Assembly: GCA_965222855.1 (NCBI GenBank)
Contig: CBDCUL010000001.1
Location: 62,001-126,000 of the forward strand
Length of the DNA: 64,000 bases
Direction: 5' to 3'
DNA from: JABABV01 sp965222855
GTDB taxonomy: Bacteria > Bacillota_I > Bacilli_A > Mycoplasmatales > JABABV01
Below are positions 18,901 to 31,378 of the stretch, in pieces. A program made the translations under genes and the position numbers. The notes under the pieces are model-generated. The model saw only the letters and a list, made by a program, of their open reading frames with translations, had not been told where the DNA came from and did not search any database. Each line of letters starts with the position of its first letter. Position 1 is the stretch's first letter.

Positions 18901-18981
18901 AATTTAAGTAGTAACTTAATTTTTAAATATTTATCAACATTTAAAACTAATTATTAAATTAATCAAAGGAGCCAATTACTC

Positions 18982-20736
18982 ATGATTATCTTTAAATATA
19001 ACTTAAAAAAATATTTTCGGACAGTATCAACGTGAGTCTTTTTAGCATTAGCACTCGCTATTGTTGTTTTATTTACAATGATTTTTACGCACGATGGATT
19101 AATTAATAGTCCTAATCGAAGTCAAAGTTGAAAAAATGACAGTATTCGCGCAGTAATTAATGTCTATACTTTAGTAGCACCTTTTATAATTATCGTGCTT
19201 GCTTTATTCGCTTCTTTTAAAAGTGTTCAATTATTTCGTGACGAAATTAATGAAGGATCACTTTTATTAATCATTTCTAAACCAATATCTCGTAAGAAAT
19301 TATTAATTTATAAATGATTATCTTTAATGACAATTTTTGCAATTTTCATTATACCAGTCTTAATCACTCAAACTAGCATCTTATTAATTTTTTTGAAATA
19401 TAAACCAACTCATCATTTAATTTTATTAGGATCACTTGGTGAATTATTTGTCTCAATAATCTTCTTTTGCTTATTTTCTTCAATTGCATTAATAATTTCA
19501 TTGCGTTTAGGAGTTAAGTCAGTTATCGGATTATCATTTGCCGCAATTATGTTAGTTGTAATTAGTAATTCAATTCAAACTTATACTTATAAACCACAAT
19601 TCACAGTTTTAAATTCTCCAAATTCTGGTAGTAGATTTGATTCAGATGATGATAGCGGGGCTTTAACAACAGAATGAAACTTTAAAGGTAACAGTTCTTC
19701 AAAAAGAAGTGTACCGTTAGTTTATAGTAAAATATCAGATAAAAAACCATTATTTAATAAACTATGACCACTAGATTTAGATTATCAAATTAGCCAAATA
19801 ACAAACTTATTTCTACATAGTAATAAATATAATCATCTTTACAATAATGGTATCGATCATATAGTGAAAGAAAAATCAGCACAGCACATTAATTTTAGTG
19901 ATTTTTCAAACTCACTTTTTATGACAACTATGAGTACTAAAAATGCTGATAGCGTTATTAATTATTTTAATAATAATCAACAAGATGGCCAAAGCATTAA
20001 TAAGTATTTAGCACCAGCAATGAAAGATGCTCATACTTATTTATATAACCTTTTAAACACATATATGCCAACAAACCAAAAGACACATAAGGACTATACA
20101 ATCAATCTTAATTTTAGTAATTTTAGTGCTAAATATGCAAAAAGCGCTAAATTATTTACTAACATCGCTTCAAACGAAATAACGCTAAAATATTTATGAG
20201 ATATGGCTGGTAGTTATCATTGAGACGACCACGATACTAATAATGGATTTAAACCAGTTAATGGCAATGCAGACACAATAGCTTATGATGCCAATACAAT
20301 TTTCAATACATTATTAAATTATCAAATTACTACAGCAGAGGCAAATTTAATTATTAAAAATAAAGCATATATTTTTAATCTAAATGCTATTAGTAATGGA
20401 AATGATAACAAAAATGTTCATAATAATTTAACAATTGAAAGTGGTGGTAAAAATAATAGTAGTTTTAGCAAATCGCTTTATTACCCATGAGCATATGTTG
20501 GTAGTTTCGTTAAAAAACTATTAGATCCATATAATCAATCACAAAATATAACCAACGATGATAATCGCATTAAGTTCAATTATTCTGCCGACATTAATAC
20601 ATTTAATAAATACTTCTATCTTGTTAAACATAGCAATTATGCAAATGGCTATATTATAGCTTTTGGCTATTTAGGAATCAGCATTGCGCTAATACCATTA
20701 ACTTATTGATGATTTAGTCGTAGCGATTTTAGTTAA
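18982..20736 (+). CDS. ABC-2-type permease, 584 aa
   Basis: ATG after AAAGGAGCCAATTACTC. Layout: IIFKYNLKKYFRTVSTW lead-in, helix 1 at about residues 18-38, short loop, helix 2, cytoplasmic SVQLFRDEINEGSLLLIISK plus PISRKKLLIYKW, helices 3-6 (including SLRLGVKSVIGLSFAAIML), a loop of about 330 residues rich in Asn/Ser/Thr with a conserved KPLFNKLWPLDLDYQISQ entry, and a last helix ending YWWFSRSDFS inside the cell. Family: ABC-2 membrane subunits. Likely partner is the ATPase at 22660. It is a near-duplicate of 20849-22594, with the transmembrane part almost identical and the external loop more variable. Confidence 0.85.
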
Positions 20737-20783
20737 GATAATAGTTTAACAATTAAAATAATAATCTTAAAAGTAGTTAATAA

Positions 20784-20792
20784 TGCTACAAT
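20784..20792 (+). promoter_or_regulatory. extended -10 promoter of permease
   Basis: TGCTACAAT, duplicated with the gene it precedes (compare 18892-18900). Confidence 0.5.
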
Positions 20793-20848
20793 AATTTAAG
20801 TAACAACTGAATTTTTAATGTTTTATTAAACGAAGGAGCCAATTACCA

Positions 20849-22594
20849 ATGATTATCTTTAAATATAACTTAAAAAAATATTTTAGAACAGTATCAACCT
20901 GAGTCTTTTTAGCATTAGCACTCGCTATTGTTGTTTTATTCACAATGATTTTTACGCACGATGGATTAATTAATAGTCCTAATCGAAGTCAAAGCTGAAA
21001 AAATGACAGTATTCGCGCAGTAATTAATGTCTATACTTTAGTAGCACCTTTTATGATTATCGTGCTTGCTTTATTCGCTTCTTTTAAAAGTGTTCAATTA
21101 TTTCGTGATGAAATTAATGAAGGATCACTTTTATTAATCATTTCTAAACCAATATCACGAAAGAAATTATTAATTTATAAATGATTATCTTTAATGACAA
21201 TTTTTGCAATTTTCATTATACCAGTCTTAATTACTCAAACTAGTATATTACTGATTTTTTTGAAATATAAACCAACCCATCATTTAATTTTACTAGGATC
21301 ACTTGGTGAATTATTTGTCTCAATAATCTTCTTTTGTTTATTTTCATCAATTGCATTAATAATGTCATTACGTTTAGGAGTTAAGTCAGTTATTGGATTA
21401 TCATTTGCTGCAATTATGTTAGTTGTAATTAGTAATTCAATTCAAACTTATACTTATAAACCACAATTCACAGTCTTAAATTCTTCCAATCACGGCGATG
21501 GATCTTATGATGATGAAGATCAAGACGCTGATACTTTTACAACACAATGAAACCTTAAAAACAAAGGTTCTATAAAAACAAACGTCCCATTAGTTTATAG
21601 CAAAACATCAGATAAAAAACCATTATTTAATAAATTATGACCACTAGATTTAAATTATCAAATTAGCCAAATAACTAACTTATTTCTACATAGTAATAAA
21701 TATAATCATCTTTATAACAATGGTGTCGATCATATAGTGAAAGAAAAATCAGCACAACATATTAATTTTACTAATTTTTCAAACTCACTTTTTATGAAAA
21801 CTATGAGTACTAAAAATGGTAATAGTATTATGCATTATTTTAATAATACTCAAAAAGATGGCCAAAGCATTACTAAATATTTAGCACCAGCAATGAGTGA
21901 CGCCCATGCTTATTTAACTACTATTTTAAACGATGATATTGCCACAAACAATCATACAATCAATCTTAATTTTACTAATTTTAGTGCTAAATATCCTAAG
22001 AGTGCTAAATTATTTACTAGTGTCGCTTCAAACGAAACAACGCTAAAATATTTATGAGATATGGCTGGTGGTGGCAATTGAGGGTCACATAATATTAATA
22101 ACGGATTTATACCAGTTAATGGCAACGCAAGCACAATAGCTTACGATGCTAATACAATTTTTAATACATTATTAAATTATCAAATGACTACATCAGAGGC
22201 AAATTTAATTATTCAAAAACAAGTATATATTTTTAATCTAAATGCTATTGGTAATGGAAATGATAAAAAAAATGTTCATAATAATTTAACGATTGAGAGT
22301 GGCGGTAAAACTATGATTAGTTTTAGCGAAGCGCTTTACTACCCATGAGAATATGTTGGGAGCTTTATCAAACAATTATTAGATCCATATAATCAATCAC
22401 AACATATAAACAATGACGACAATCGTATTAAGTTTAACTATTCTGTAAATATTAATACATTTAATAAATACTTCTATCTTGTTAAGCATACCAACTATGC
22501 AAATGGCTATATTATAGCTTTTGGCTACTTAGGAATTAGCATTGCATTAGTACCATTAACTTATTGATGATTTAGTCGTAGTGATTTTAGTTAA
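20849..22594 (+). CDS. ABC-2-type permease, 581 aa, near-duplicate of upstream gene
   Basis: ATG after CGAAGGAGCCAATTACCA. The first about 200 residues differ from the 18982 gene by only a few substitutions. The external loop is more divergent (for example an acidic DDEDQDADTFTTQ segment and different Asn/Gly stretches), and the last helix and YWWFSRSDFS tail are identical. This pattern, conserved membrane core with a diversified loop, suggests selection for variation on the exposed face. It stops only 6 nt before the promoter of the ATPase gene. Confidence 0.85.
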
Positions 22595-22599
22595 TAAAA

Positions 22600-22608
22600 T
22601 GATATAAT
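22600..22608 (+). promoter_or_regulatory. extended -10 promoter of ABC ATPase
   Basis: TGATATAAT, 52 nt before the ATG at 22660. Confidence 0.65.
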
Positions 22609-22659
22609 TTAAAATATAAAACTAACAGATACAGTTTAGATATGAAATGGAGCATAATA

Positions 22660-23898
22660 ATGAATAATAAAGTTAAAAATACAACAGCAGTTAAAGAAGT
22701 AAAAACAACTGTTAAAAAACCGATAGTGGCAAAACCCAAAGTTGTTGCTAAAAATACAACAGCAACAAAACCAAAAGTAGCTACTAAAAAAGTAACGCTA
22801 CCAAGTTTAAAAGATGAAACAACAATTACACTTGATTTATCAAAAACAAAAAACGAAGATTCAAAAACAGCTGATAAAGATTGAAACAGCGCATCTAAAA
22901 AAGATGAACCAGTAATTAAAATGCGTAAACTTTTAAAACGTTTTCGTAAATTCCAAGCAGTTAATGGAATTGACTTAGATATTGGTCGTGGAGTAATTCA
23001 TGGTTTTATTGGGCCTAACGGGGCTGGTAAAACAACAACAATCAAAATGTTAATTGGCGCATTTATTCCTACTTCAGGAGAAATTCTAATTAATGGTCAT
23101 CGCGCCGGAACGGAAGATGCTAATCGTTTAATTGGTTATATTCCTGAACGTGCTTCATTTCCTAAATATTCAACAGCTTTTAAATTTTTAGTAACAATGG
23201 CTGAATTATCTGGTTTAACACATAAACAAGCATTGAAAAAAGCTGGTGAAAACTTAGAAGAATTAGGTTTGAAAGCATTTGCTAGAAAGAATCCTAATGG
23301 TTTTTCATCAGGAATGAAAAAGAAATTATTGCTAGCCCAAGCACTAATGAATGATCCTAAAATTCTAATTTTAGATGAGCCAGCTGCTAACTTAGACCCA
23401 ACTGCTCGTAAAGAATTATTTGACACTTTATTAAAAATTCGTGATCAAGGTAAAACAATCTTTATTTCAAGTCATGTTCTATCTGAGTTAGAGCGAGTAG
23501 TTGATGAAGTGACTTTCTTATTTGGTGGTAATGTAGTTTATTCTGGAACAATTCAAGAACTAGATAAAGAAAATGATGAAATTTTTATTAAAGCATATGA
23601 TAACATTGCTTTAGAAAAATTTCTAATAACTAAGTTAAATTTAAAACCTCGTGGTGATATTAAAACAGAATTAATTATTAATGCTAAAGATAAAAAACAT
23701 AGTGAAGTATTAATTAATAAAATATTTGCTTCAGGAATTGCGATTAAATCAGTTAAAGTTAATGATTTACAATCAATCTACAATCGCTTTTTATCAAAAA
23801 CAAAAGATACACGTGTCTTAGACGCGCATAATCGTAAAGGAATATTTGGTGGATTTAAATCAAAAAAAAATAAAAACGACAATCAACCAACAGTTTAA
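22660..23898 (+). CDS. ABC transporter ATP-binding protein with Lys/Ala/Thr-rich N-terminal extension, 412 aa
   Basis: ATG at 22660 lies 8 nt after GGAG; the frame runs on through a TGA-coded Trp into the ATPase domain. Residues 1-85 are low-complexity Lys/Ala/Thr/Val with repeated KPKV(A)-like units, unlike normal ABC ATPases. From about residue 88 comes a NatA/CcmA-type ATPase: Walker A GPNGAGKTTT (118-127), signature SSGMKKKLLLAQ (a variant of LSGGQ), Walker B ILILDEPAANLDP, H-loop ISSHVLSE, and a C-terminal regulatory region. It lies amid the ABC-2 permeases and is the only ATPase seen, so it probably energises several of them. The basic tail may bind membrane lipid, nucleic acid or partner loops; unproven. 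Confidence 0.9.
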
Positions 23899-23920
23899 TT
23901 TTTTAAAATCTAATTAATTA

Positions 23921-23977
23921 ATATTATCTTCTATTATTGATTACTAATTAATTAACAATAGAAGATAATATTTTTTA
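23921..23977 (+). terminator. terminator after the ATPase
   Basis: AATATTATCTTCTATT.. long arm, 16-nt loop, matching 3' arm followed by TTTTTTATT. Strong hairpin. Confidence 0.8.
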
Positions 23978-24028
23978 TTATTAATCAGATTAATAAACTA
24001 ATTACAAAATTATAAGGAGTTAAAAATT

Positions 24029-25765
24029 ATGATTATCTTTAAATATAATTTAAAGAAATATTTCCGCACTGTTTCAACGTGAGTCTTAACAATTTTAATT
24101 TTAATTGTTAGTATTGCAACAACTTTACTTTTTTCATCATTAGCTAATAATGGGCATGCTCTTGGGCATCAAGATTTCTTTAATTTCCAAAAAGAAATGG
24201 TTATTGCAACATTTGCATCAGTGACCCCATTTTTAGTTTTCATAACCGCTTTATTCGCAGCTTTTAAAAGTGTCCAATTATTTCGTGATGAAATTAATGA
24301 AGGATCACTTTTATTAGTTATTTCTAAACCAATATCACGAAAGAAATTATTAATTTTTAAATGATTATCATTAATCAGTATTTTCTTTGTTTTTATTTTA
24401 CCTTCAATTTTTGTCCAAATGTGAATTTTCTTAAATTATTTTCATGGACATGCAATCCATATGACAATTATTGCTGGATTATTAGGTGAGTTATTTGTAG
24501 TTTTTATTTTCTTTTGTCTCTTCTCATCAATCGCTTTAATCGTGTCATTACGTCTTGGAGTTAAGTCAGTTATTGGATTATCATTTGCAATCACTATTTT
24601 GGTTGTGATTAGTGGTTCAATACAACAACTAACATATCATCCCCAATTCGGATCGGCAATTGCTAGTACCGATCCAAACAATGATATTGATAAAGTTTCA
24701 AAACTTTGAAACATCCCATCATCAACTAGTTCAACAACTTCAACTGCTCCAAAAATGTATATTAAAACATCGGATAAAAAACCAATATTTAATAAACTAT
24801 GACCACTAGATTTAAAATATCAAATTAGTCAAATGAGTAATTTATTTTTAAAAGATGATACTCAAAATTACGGTAATGGTTTTAATCGTTTAATGCGCGT
24901 TAAGTCATCAAGCTCGGCTAACTTTGAACAATATAAAAACACATTATTTTTAGGAGACGATAGTCAAGCATCAGGAAAATTTATTAATCAATATTTTACA
25001 GATCATAATTTTAAAACTAGTACTATTGGTGCTTATTTAAAACCAGCAATGAGCGACGCCCAAGCTTATTTAAATAGTGTTTTATCAACATACAAACCAG
25101 TTGACGGTAAAAATCACACTGCTTATACATTGCCAATAAATTTAGAATCTTTTAGCACTTATGATAATGCTAAATATGCAAAAAGCGCTCAATTATTTAA
25201 CGATGTTGCATCTGATAGCTCAATTACAGATGCTATTTATAATTTTAAATTTGATATTCGTACAGAACGTGACCCAATTAACGGAATTCCCGACTTAAAA
25301 GATAGTCAAATTATTCATTATAATGCTAATACGATTTTTAATATGTTACTAAATTATAATATGAGTAATGCAGCAGCTTATATGATAGTAAATAAACGCG
25401 TTGATTTTTATAATTTTAGGTTTACAAAACAAGCAATTTTTAGTACATCACTGCAATCATTATCAATTATTAAAGTCAATAAAACTAATATTAAAAAATC
25501 ACCTATTCATACAATTTATAATCCTTGATCAAGTTCACATTTATATATTCGTAGCTTATTACAAACATATAATGATAACAAAGATCCTAAAAGTAAACTT
25601 GTTATTAAATCAACTGATCAACTATCAGCATTCGACCAATATTTTTACAATGTTAAATATACAAACTATATTAATCCCTACGTTTTAAGTACTGGATATT
25701 TCATAATTGCAATTGGTTTATTACCATTAACTTATTGATTATTTAGTCGTAGCGATTTTAATTAA
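24029..25765 (+). CDS. ABC-2-type permease, 578 aa
   Basis: ATG after ATAAGGAGTTAAAAATT. IIFKYNLKKYFRTVSTW lead-in, helices 1-2, SVQLFRDEINEGSLLLVISK plus PISRKKLLIFKW, helices with SLRLGVKSVIGLSFAITILV, an external loop entered by KPIFNKLWPLDLKYQISQM, and a last helix ending LTYWLFSRSDFN. More divergent than the 18982/20849 pair. First gene after the ATPase terminator, so probably transcribed separately; no good promoter was seen in the short gap. Substrate unknown. Confidence 0.85.
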
Positions 25766-25797
25766 TTTTTATCTTTTGAAATAATATTAATCCAAAT

Positions 25798-25833
25798 AAA
25801 AAAGAATTTAATTTATGATTAAATTCTTTTTTT
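25798..25833 (+). terminator. rho-independent terminator
   Basis: AAAAAAGAATTTAAT / ATTAAATTCTTTTTTT hairpin with T7, after the permease. Confidence 0.8.
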
Positions 25834-25938
25834 ATTAAATTAAATTCTTTTCTTTAATAAAAGGTTTTATGATGATTATTTGTGATATACTTGATTATAT
25901 TAAAGAAAAAACTAAAAAGTATAAAAAGGATGATAAAA

Positions 25939-27471
25939 ATGAAATATCTATCTATACCTTTATCACTTTTAACATTGATTTCTGTACCTGTTTTAACAAT
26001 TATTTCTAATCAAGAAAATCATAACATAACTTCTCAAAAAACTTGAAAAAAAATAAATACACGATCTATAACGAAAGATAACAAAGATTCTGTTTCTCGT
26101 ATCGGACAGCACGGATGATCTTGAAGATCAAATCATAAAGGATATGATTGAGATGAATGAAATCCGATTTGAAATTATAATTATGCTCAAATTTTAAATT
26201 ATATGATTAACCCTGTAACTAAAACAACTCCAAATATTTGAAATTGAAGACAAGAGAATAGTTTAAGAATGGGTAATACCCCTAATTGGAATGTACTACC
26301 TAGATTAAATAGAAATTATAAAAATAATCCTTTAAAATATAGTGATAACAATATAAAAAAATCAACATCTGATAATTTAACAGATGGGCCTCCTTTAGAA
26401 GGCAGTAGCAATTGAATAGTAAATAATTCAGATAATTTAAATGTCTTGTCAAATATAGCGGGAAAATTTAGTGAATCTTTAATTGAAGATTTGTTAGCGG
26501 AAGGAGCGATAGTATTATTAGGCGGAGCAGTAGGATTGTTAGACTTAGGAATAGACATAGGTGCGGCTGCGATATCTGTATTAGCAAATATTATATACAA
26601 TAAACTTTTCCCTAATTTACCTCCACCAAATGATGGTAACGGCTATTCTGACAAAGTTATTTCGTCTATATCTTGAAAAACAAACCCCCAATATTACAAA
26701 TCTTATGGTGGACATAAAGATTTACATCATTCTGACAGAGCATTTCAAATTATAACTACTATCGAATTACATGATACGAATTCCGCTGCACAACTTTATA
26801 CTACAACAAAATTCACAGTAGTTACTTATAAATGAGAACAATTATCAAGAATTAGTGGTTATTTATGATCTCCTTGAAATTATTATACTTTAGGTATGGG
26901 TAATACAATACAAAGAGAACAAGATTCTGCTTTTTTAAATGGTGTATACGGTCCTATAAAATCCAAAATTTTTTATGATATAGCGGATGTTGCTAATGGG
27001 GATCCGATTAATCCTATGGATTTTCCAAAAAAATATCCAGATTTACATAAAATGACGATAGATTATACAATAAAACCAATAAATAAGAATAGTTGAGGCG
27101 ATTCTCAGTGTTATTCTAATATTACAGCATTCTTGAAATATTCATCGAATGATTATAGTTTTAAAAATCAGCAAAAAAAAACTATATTCTTAATGAATAA
27201 TCCGCTATTAACTAAAGAAATAGCTTTAAATTTTACTTATCATAATCCAATGATAGATTGTAAATTTGGTGAATCTAATGTTGATTTAGGACAAATAGTT
27301 GCTGGTCCAGAAGATGACTCATCAACAGGACGTCCATTAGGTGTGGCGCGTTGTTGAATAATGGGAAATAGCAATACTGATAGTAGTCCAGTAAATGCTG
27401 ATGATTATGGTAGTTCAATCGATATATGAGTCTATAGAGTAAAACAAGAAAATAATATTTCATTTTCTTAA
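25939..27471 (+). CDS. secreted protein with hydrophobic hairpin, 510 aa (family E)
   Basis: ATG after AAAGGATGATAAAA. Signal peptide MKYLSIPLSLLTLISVPVLT. A Trp-rich N-terminal block (WNPIWNYNYAQILNYMINP) and the C-terminal CWIMGNSN...IDIWVYRV block are shared with the proteins at 49126 and 50712. In the middle (about 180-220) lies a long Gly/Ala/Ile-rich hydrophobic hairpin (EGAIVLLGGAVGLLDLGIDI, then GAAAISVLANIIY). Many Trp are TGA-coded. Secreted proteins with such a buried hydrophobic hairpin often insert into membranes, but I recognise no toxin family. It lies inside the ABC permease cluster. Confidence 0.75.
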
Positions 27472-27511
27472 ATGATAATTTTTATAAATTAATATAAAAG
27501 AAAGAGAAATT

Positions 27512-29290
27512 ATGAATATTTTTAAATATAATTTAAAGAAATATTTGCGTACTCCTTCAACATGAATTATTTTATTTTTAACATCACTTATTATGATTGC
27601 AGTAACAATATTTTGTATAAAAGAACAAGCATTAAATATAAATGCTTATTTTGATTCAAATAACAACATTTGATGAATGCATTATAGCGTTTCAGCAATT
27701 TTAAATAGCTTTAAGATGAATAACGTTATTTTAATAGTTGCTACTATATTTTTTACAATCTTTAAAAGTGTTCAATTGTTGAGTGATGAAATTAATGAAG
27801 GTTCACTTTTATTAGTTATCTCAAAACCAATATCAAGAAAAAAAATTCTAATTTATAAATGATTATCTTTGATCAGCATTTTCCTATTTTTCATTTTAAT
27901 AATTTTATTAACTCAGTTGATTGTTTTACTCAGTTTTCTTAAATATGATTATAATGTTTATAATTTATTCTTCCAAAGTTTAATTAGTGAATTTTTCTTA
28001 GCTTTATTATTTTTTCTATTAAGTTCATCATTAGCTTTATTATTATCATTACGATTTAGTTTTAAAACAATCATTAGTATATCCTTTGCTTTTACGCTTT
28101 TAATTGGTGTTAGTAATTCAATTCAAAGCGCCACTTACAAGCCGCAATTTAAAATTTTAAAAAGCAGGAAAATCGAAACTAATTCTGATGCCGCTTCAAT
28201 GATGTGAAACACTGATAAAAATGATTGACAAAAAATACCAATTCCTCACGTTGCTATGAAAAAAACTAATCATAAACCATTATTCAATAAACTATGACCA
28301 CTAGATTTAAAATACCAAATTAATCAAATGAGTCATATATTAATATCCCATAATAAATTATATGAGCAAAGTGATAAAAAATTGATTAATTTTAAATCAC
28401 CACACACAATAGATTTCTCTAAATTATCTCATACTTTATTCATAGATCACAATAGTGATTATATGGCAACGAGAATCATAGAATATTTAAATACTGATAA
28501 TTATACTGATAGCCAAGGTAAAACAACAACAATTAGCCAATATTTAAAACCAGGATTAATTGATGCTAATAATTTTTTAACTATGTCAATTAAAGAATAT
28601 AAATATCCTGCTAAAGTAAGAGATCACTTCGAATCTGTTTTTCGATTTAAAAGCATCCGTTATTTTGGAGTTTTTGATCATGCTAAATATAGTAAAAGCG
28701 CTAATTTATTTTTTAATGTTATAAAAAATAAAAAAATTATGAATGATATTTGAGATATTGCTAATTTAAAAATATTAAATACATATCCTGGATTATTTCC
28801 AGTCGACCCAGATGGAAATACAAATCTCGTTAATGCTAATACGCTTTTTAATTTATTACTAAATTATAAAATGAATACCACCAATGCTCGACTACTACTT
28901 TCTAAACAAATTATAGGTTTTAGCTTTGCTGATCCCAATGATATTACAGCTATACCTAGACCCCAAACAGAACTATTATTTGTATATCCGGTTGACCATA
29001 TGACGTTTTCAACATACAAAGTCAGTAATATGCGTTATTTTCCTTGAACAACCATTTATAGTTATATAAATGGTTTGATAAAAAACTACAATCAAAATAC
29101 CCTGAATAAAAATAATAAATTAGAATTTATGGATTTGACAAAAAATATAAATACATTTAATAAATATTTCTATATTGTAGAAACTAAAAATTATGCTAAT
29201 CCTTATATGTTGATTACTTTTTATTTAGTAATAAGTATTGGTTTATTACCATTAACTTATTGATTGTTTAATCGGAGTGATTTTAATTAA
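27512..29290 (+). CDS. ABC-2-type permease, 592 aa
   Basis: ATG after AAAGAAAGAGAAATT. Lead-in NIFKYNLKKYLRTPSTW; SVQLLSDEINEGSLLLVISK plus PISRKKILIYKW; helices with LSSSLALLLSLRFSFKTIIS; a loop with KPLFNKLWPLDLKYQINQM; last helix and LTYWLFNRSDFN tail. Starts 40 nt after the secreted-protein gene at 25939-27471, with which it may be co-transcribed, hinting that this permease handles or protects against that product. That link is inference. Loop diverged from its neighbours. Confidence 0.85.
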
Positions 29291-29323
29291 AAAATAGCGT
29301 TATTTTAAAACGCTATTTTTAAT
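29289..29323 (+). terminator. rho-independent terminator overlapping the stop codon
   Basis: AAAAAATAGCGTT / AACGCTATTTTT hairpin with T-tract directly at the end of the permease gene. Confidence 0.8.
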
Positions 29324-29441
29324 TTTATAACAACAAACAATTACAATAGTAATTTGCTAAAAAAACTTAAAAATGCTAAAATTAAAGCAATTATTATAAA
29401 ATTTATAACTAGATAATTTAGAAAGTGAGATATTAAAAAAT

Positions 29442-31256
29442 ATGACAATTTATAAACAAATGATGAGAACATATTTCCGCACCCCATCGACTTGAATTTT
29501 AACGATTTTAGCAATTTTTGCAACGAGTATTTTAACAATAGTATTAATTGAAGAAAATAATCTTAGTGCTATTACAACTAATAAATCAATGATATTTTTA
29601 TCTTTTATGATGGTAATTCCTTTCTTATTAATTACAATTATTTTATTTGCTGCTTTCAAAAGTGTCCAATTATTTCGCGATGACATTACATCAGGAATTC
29701 TTTTATCAGTCATCTCAAAACCAATATCACGAACAAAAATGTTCGTTGCTAAATGATTAGCTTTAATATCAATCTTTTTTGTATTTATGCTACCAGTAAT
29801 TTTAATTCAAATTGCTATTTTGTTTCATTTTATCAAATTTCACTCATTAAGATCAGATATTTTAATAGCAGGATTAACAGAACTTGGAACAACCTTTTTT
29901 ATATTTTTGTTAGTTTCCTCACTTTGTTTATTAATATCGCTAAGATTGGGAATTAAAACAATTTTAGGATTTGCTATTATGATAGGTGGGATTGCTTTAG
30001 TTGGAAATTCAATCTCACTAGTAGGATATCACCAAGCTTATAAACCGATTTTTCAAAGAGGTTTTGATCAAAATAATAATATTGATAATAATTCTGATTA
30101 TGGTCATTATGTTGATTTAAAAAATAATTCAACAAATTTAACATTTCATAAAACACCCAAATACTTTATCCACACTGAAGAACCAAAAAAACCAATTTTT
30201 AATAAGTTATGACCGTTTGATTTTAATTACCAATTCGCTCAAATGGCCACTGCATCGTTAGGATCTGATTTTCATACCAATGCTCACGATTATCAAACTA
30301 GTCGTCAAAAACCAATGAAAATTAAGTCCAGCGTTCCAATCAATACTGATGTTATTACTAATTCAGTTTTTATGAATAATGATGATTATCAACTAACAAA
30401 CAGTTTAACTAACTATTTAAAAAATCATCAAGCAAATCAAAAAACACTTTGAAATAATTTAACACCATTAACTAAAACAGTTAATAATTTCTTCGCTTAT
30501 GCACTAACACATATTCAAACCACTCATAAAAGTGAGGGATACTCAGAAATAAATTTAAGTTTACCAACATTTAAAATATGATTAAATGCTAATAAATCAA
30601 CACAATCACCCCAAATTTTCGTTGATATATCACAACAACTATTACCATGATATAACACATATTTGAAAAACACTAACTCTAATAGTGATGAAATTTTACC
30701 ACCAGTCGACGTCAATAATATTAGTAATTACCAAGCTAATGGTTTATTTAATTGATTTTTAAGTAATAATTTAAGTAATAGTAATTTAAGCAATTATAAT
30801 AAAATTAATAATCAACTATTTTTAATAGATCAATTTGGAATATTGCATTATAATTTCAATCAAGGCGTTGCCTTTCCGAGATATGACACTCAATGAGATT
30901 ACCATAATTCATCAGTATTATCATTATGTGATTTCTCACTTATTAAACCTAATAAAAGTAATAAGCAACAATCTGAAATTGATGATTACTATACAAGTTG
31001 AAAATTTAGTAATAGTTTTTATAGCGAATTAATTAGCGCCTTACCATTCAATGGTCGCGATAACATGAACCAAAGTGATCATGAGAAATTTATGAGTAAT
31101 CTTATTCATAATCCTGAATTACTCCAAAAGAAAATATATCATGTGACATACGAAAATTATGCCAATCCATTTGCTTTATATGCTTTTTATATCACAGCCG
31201 GAATCACAACTGTATTACTTAGTTATTGAGTATTTCGTAAAACAGATTTCAATTAG
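29442..31256 (+). CDS. ABC-2-type permease, 604 aa
   Basis: ATG after AAAGTGAGATATTAAAAAAT. Lead-in TIYKQMMRTYFRTPSTW; SVQLFRDDITSGILLSVISK plus PISRTKMFVAKW; helices including SLRLGIKTILGFAIMIGGIA; an external loop of about 350 residues entered by KPIFNKLWPFDFNYQFAQMA; last helix and YWVFRKTDFN tail, stop TAG. It forms a subgroup distinct from the 18982/20849 pair. Regulated as a single gene, with its own terminators on both sides. Substrate unknown. Confidence 0.85.
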
Positions 31257-31284
31257 AACAATATTAGTCCAAAATAAAATTTGT

Positions 31285-31328
31285 AATACCATATATAACC
31301 CTATTAAATAAAGGGTATATATGGTATT
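31285..31328 (+). terminator. hairpin terminator
   Basis: AATACCATATATAACCC, 11-nt loop, GGGTATATATGGTATT; strong stem, weak T-tract. Confidence 0.65.
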
Positions 31329-31378
31329 ATTTCTCTATATAAAGGATTAACTAATTGTGGAAAAAGCAGGTGTTATTA

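Noticed and set aside
23136..23426. Minus-strand frame opposite the ABC ATPase
   Set aside because: Antisense shadow of a well-supported gene with all ABC motifs on the plus strand.
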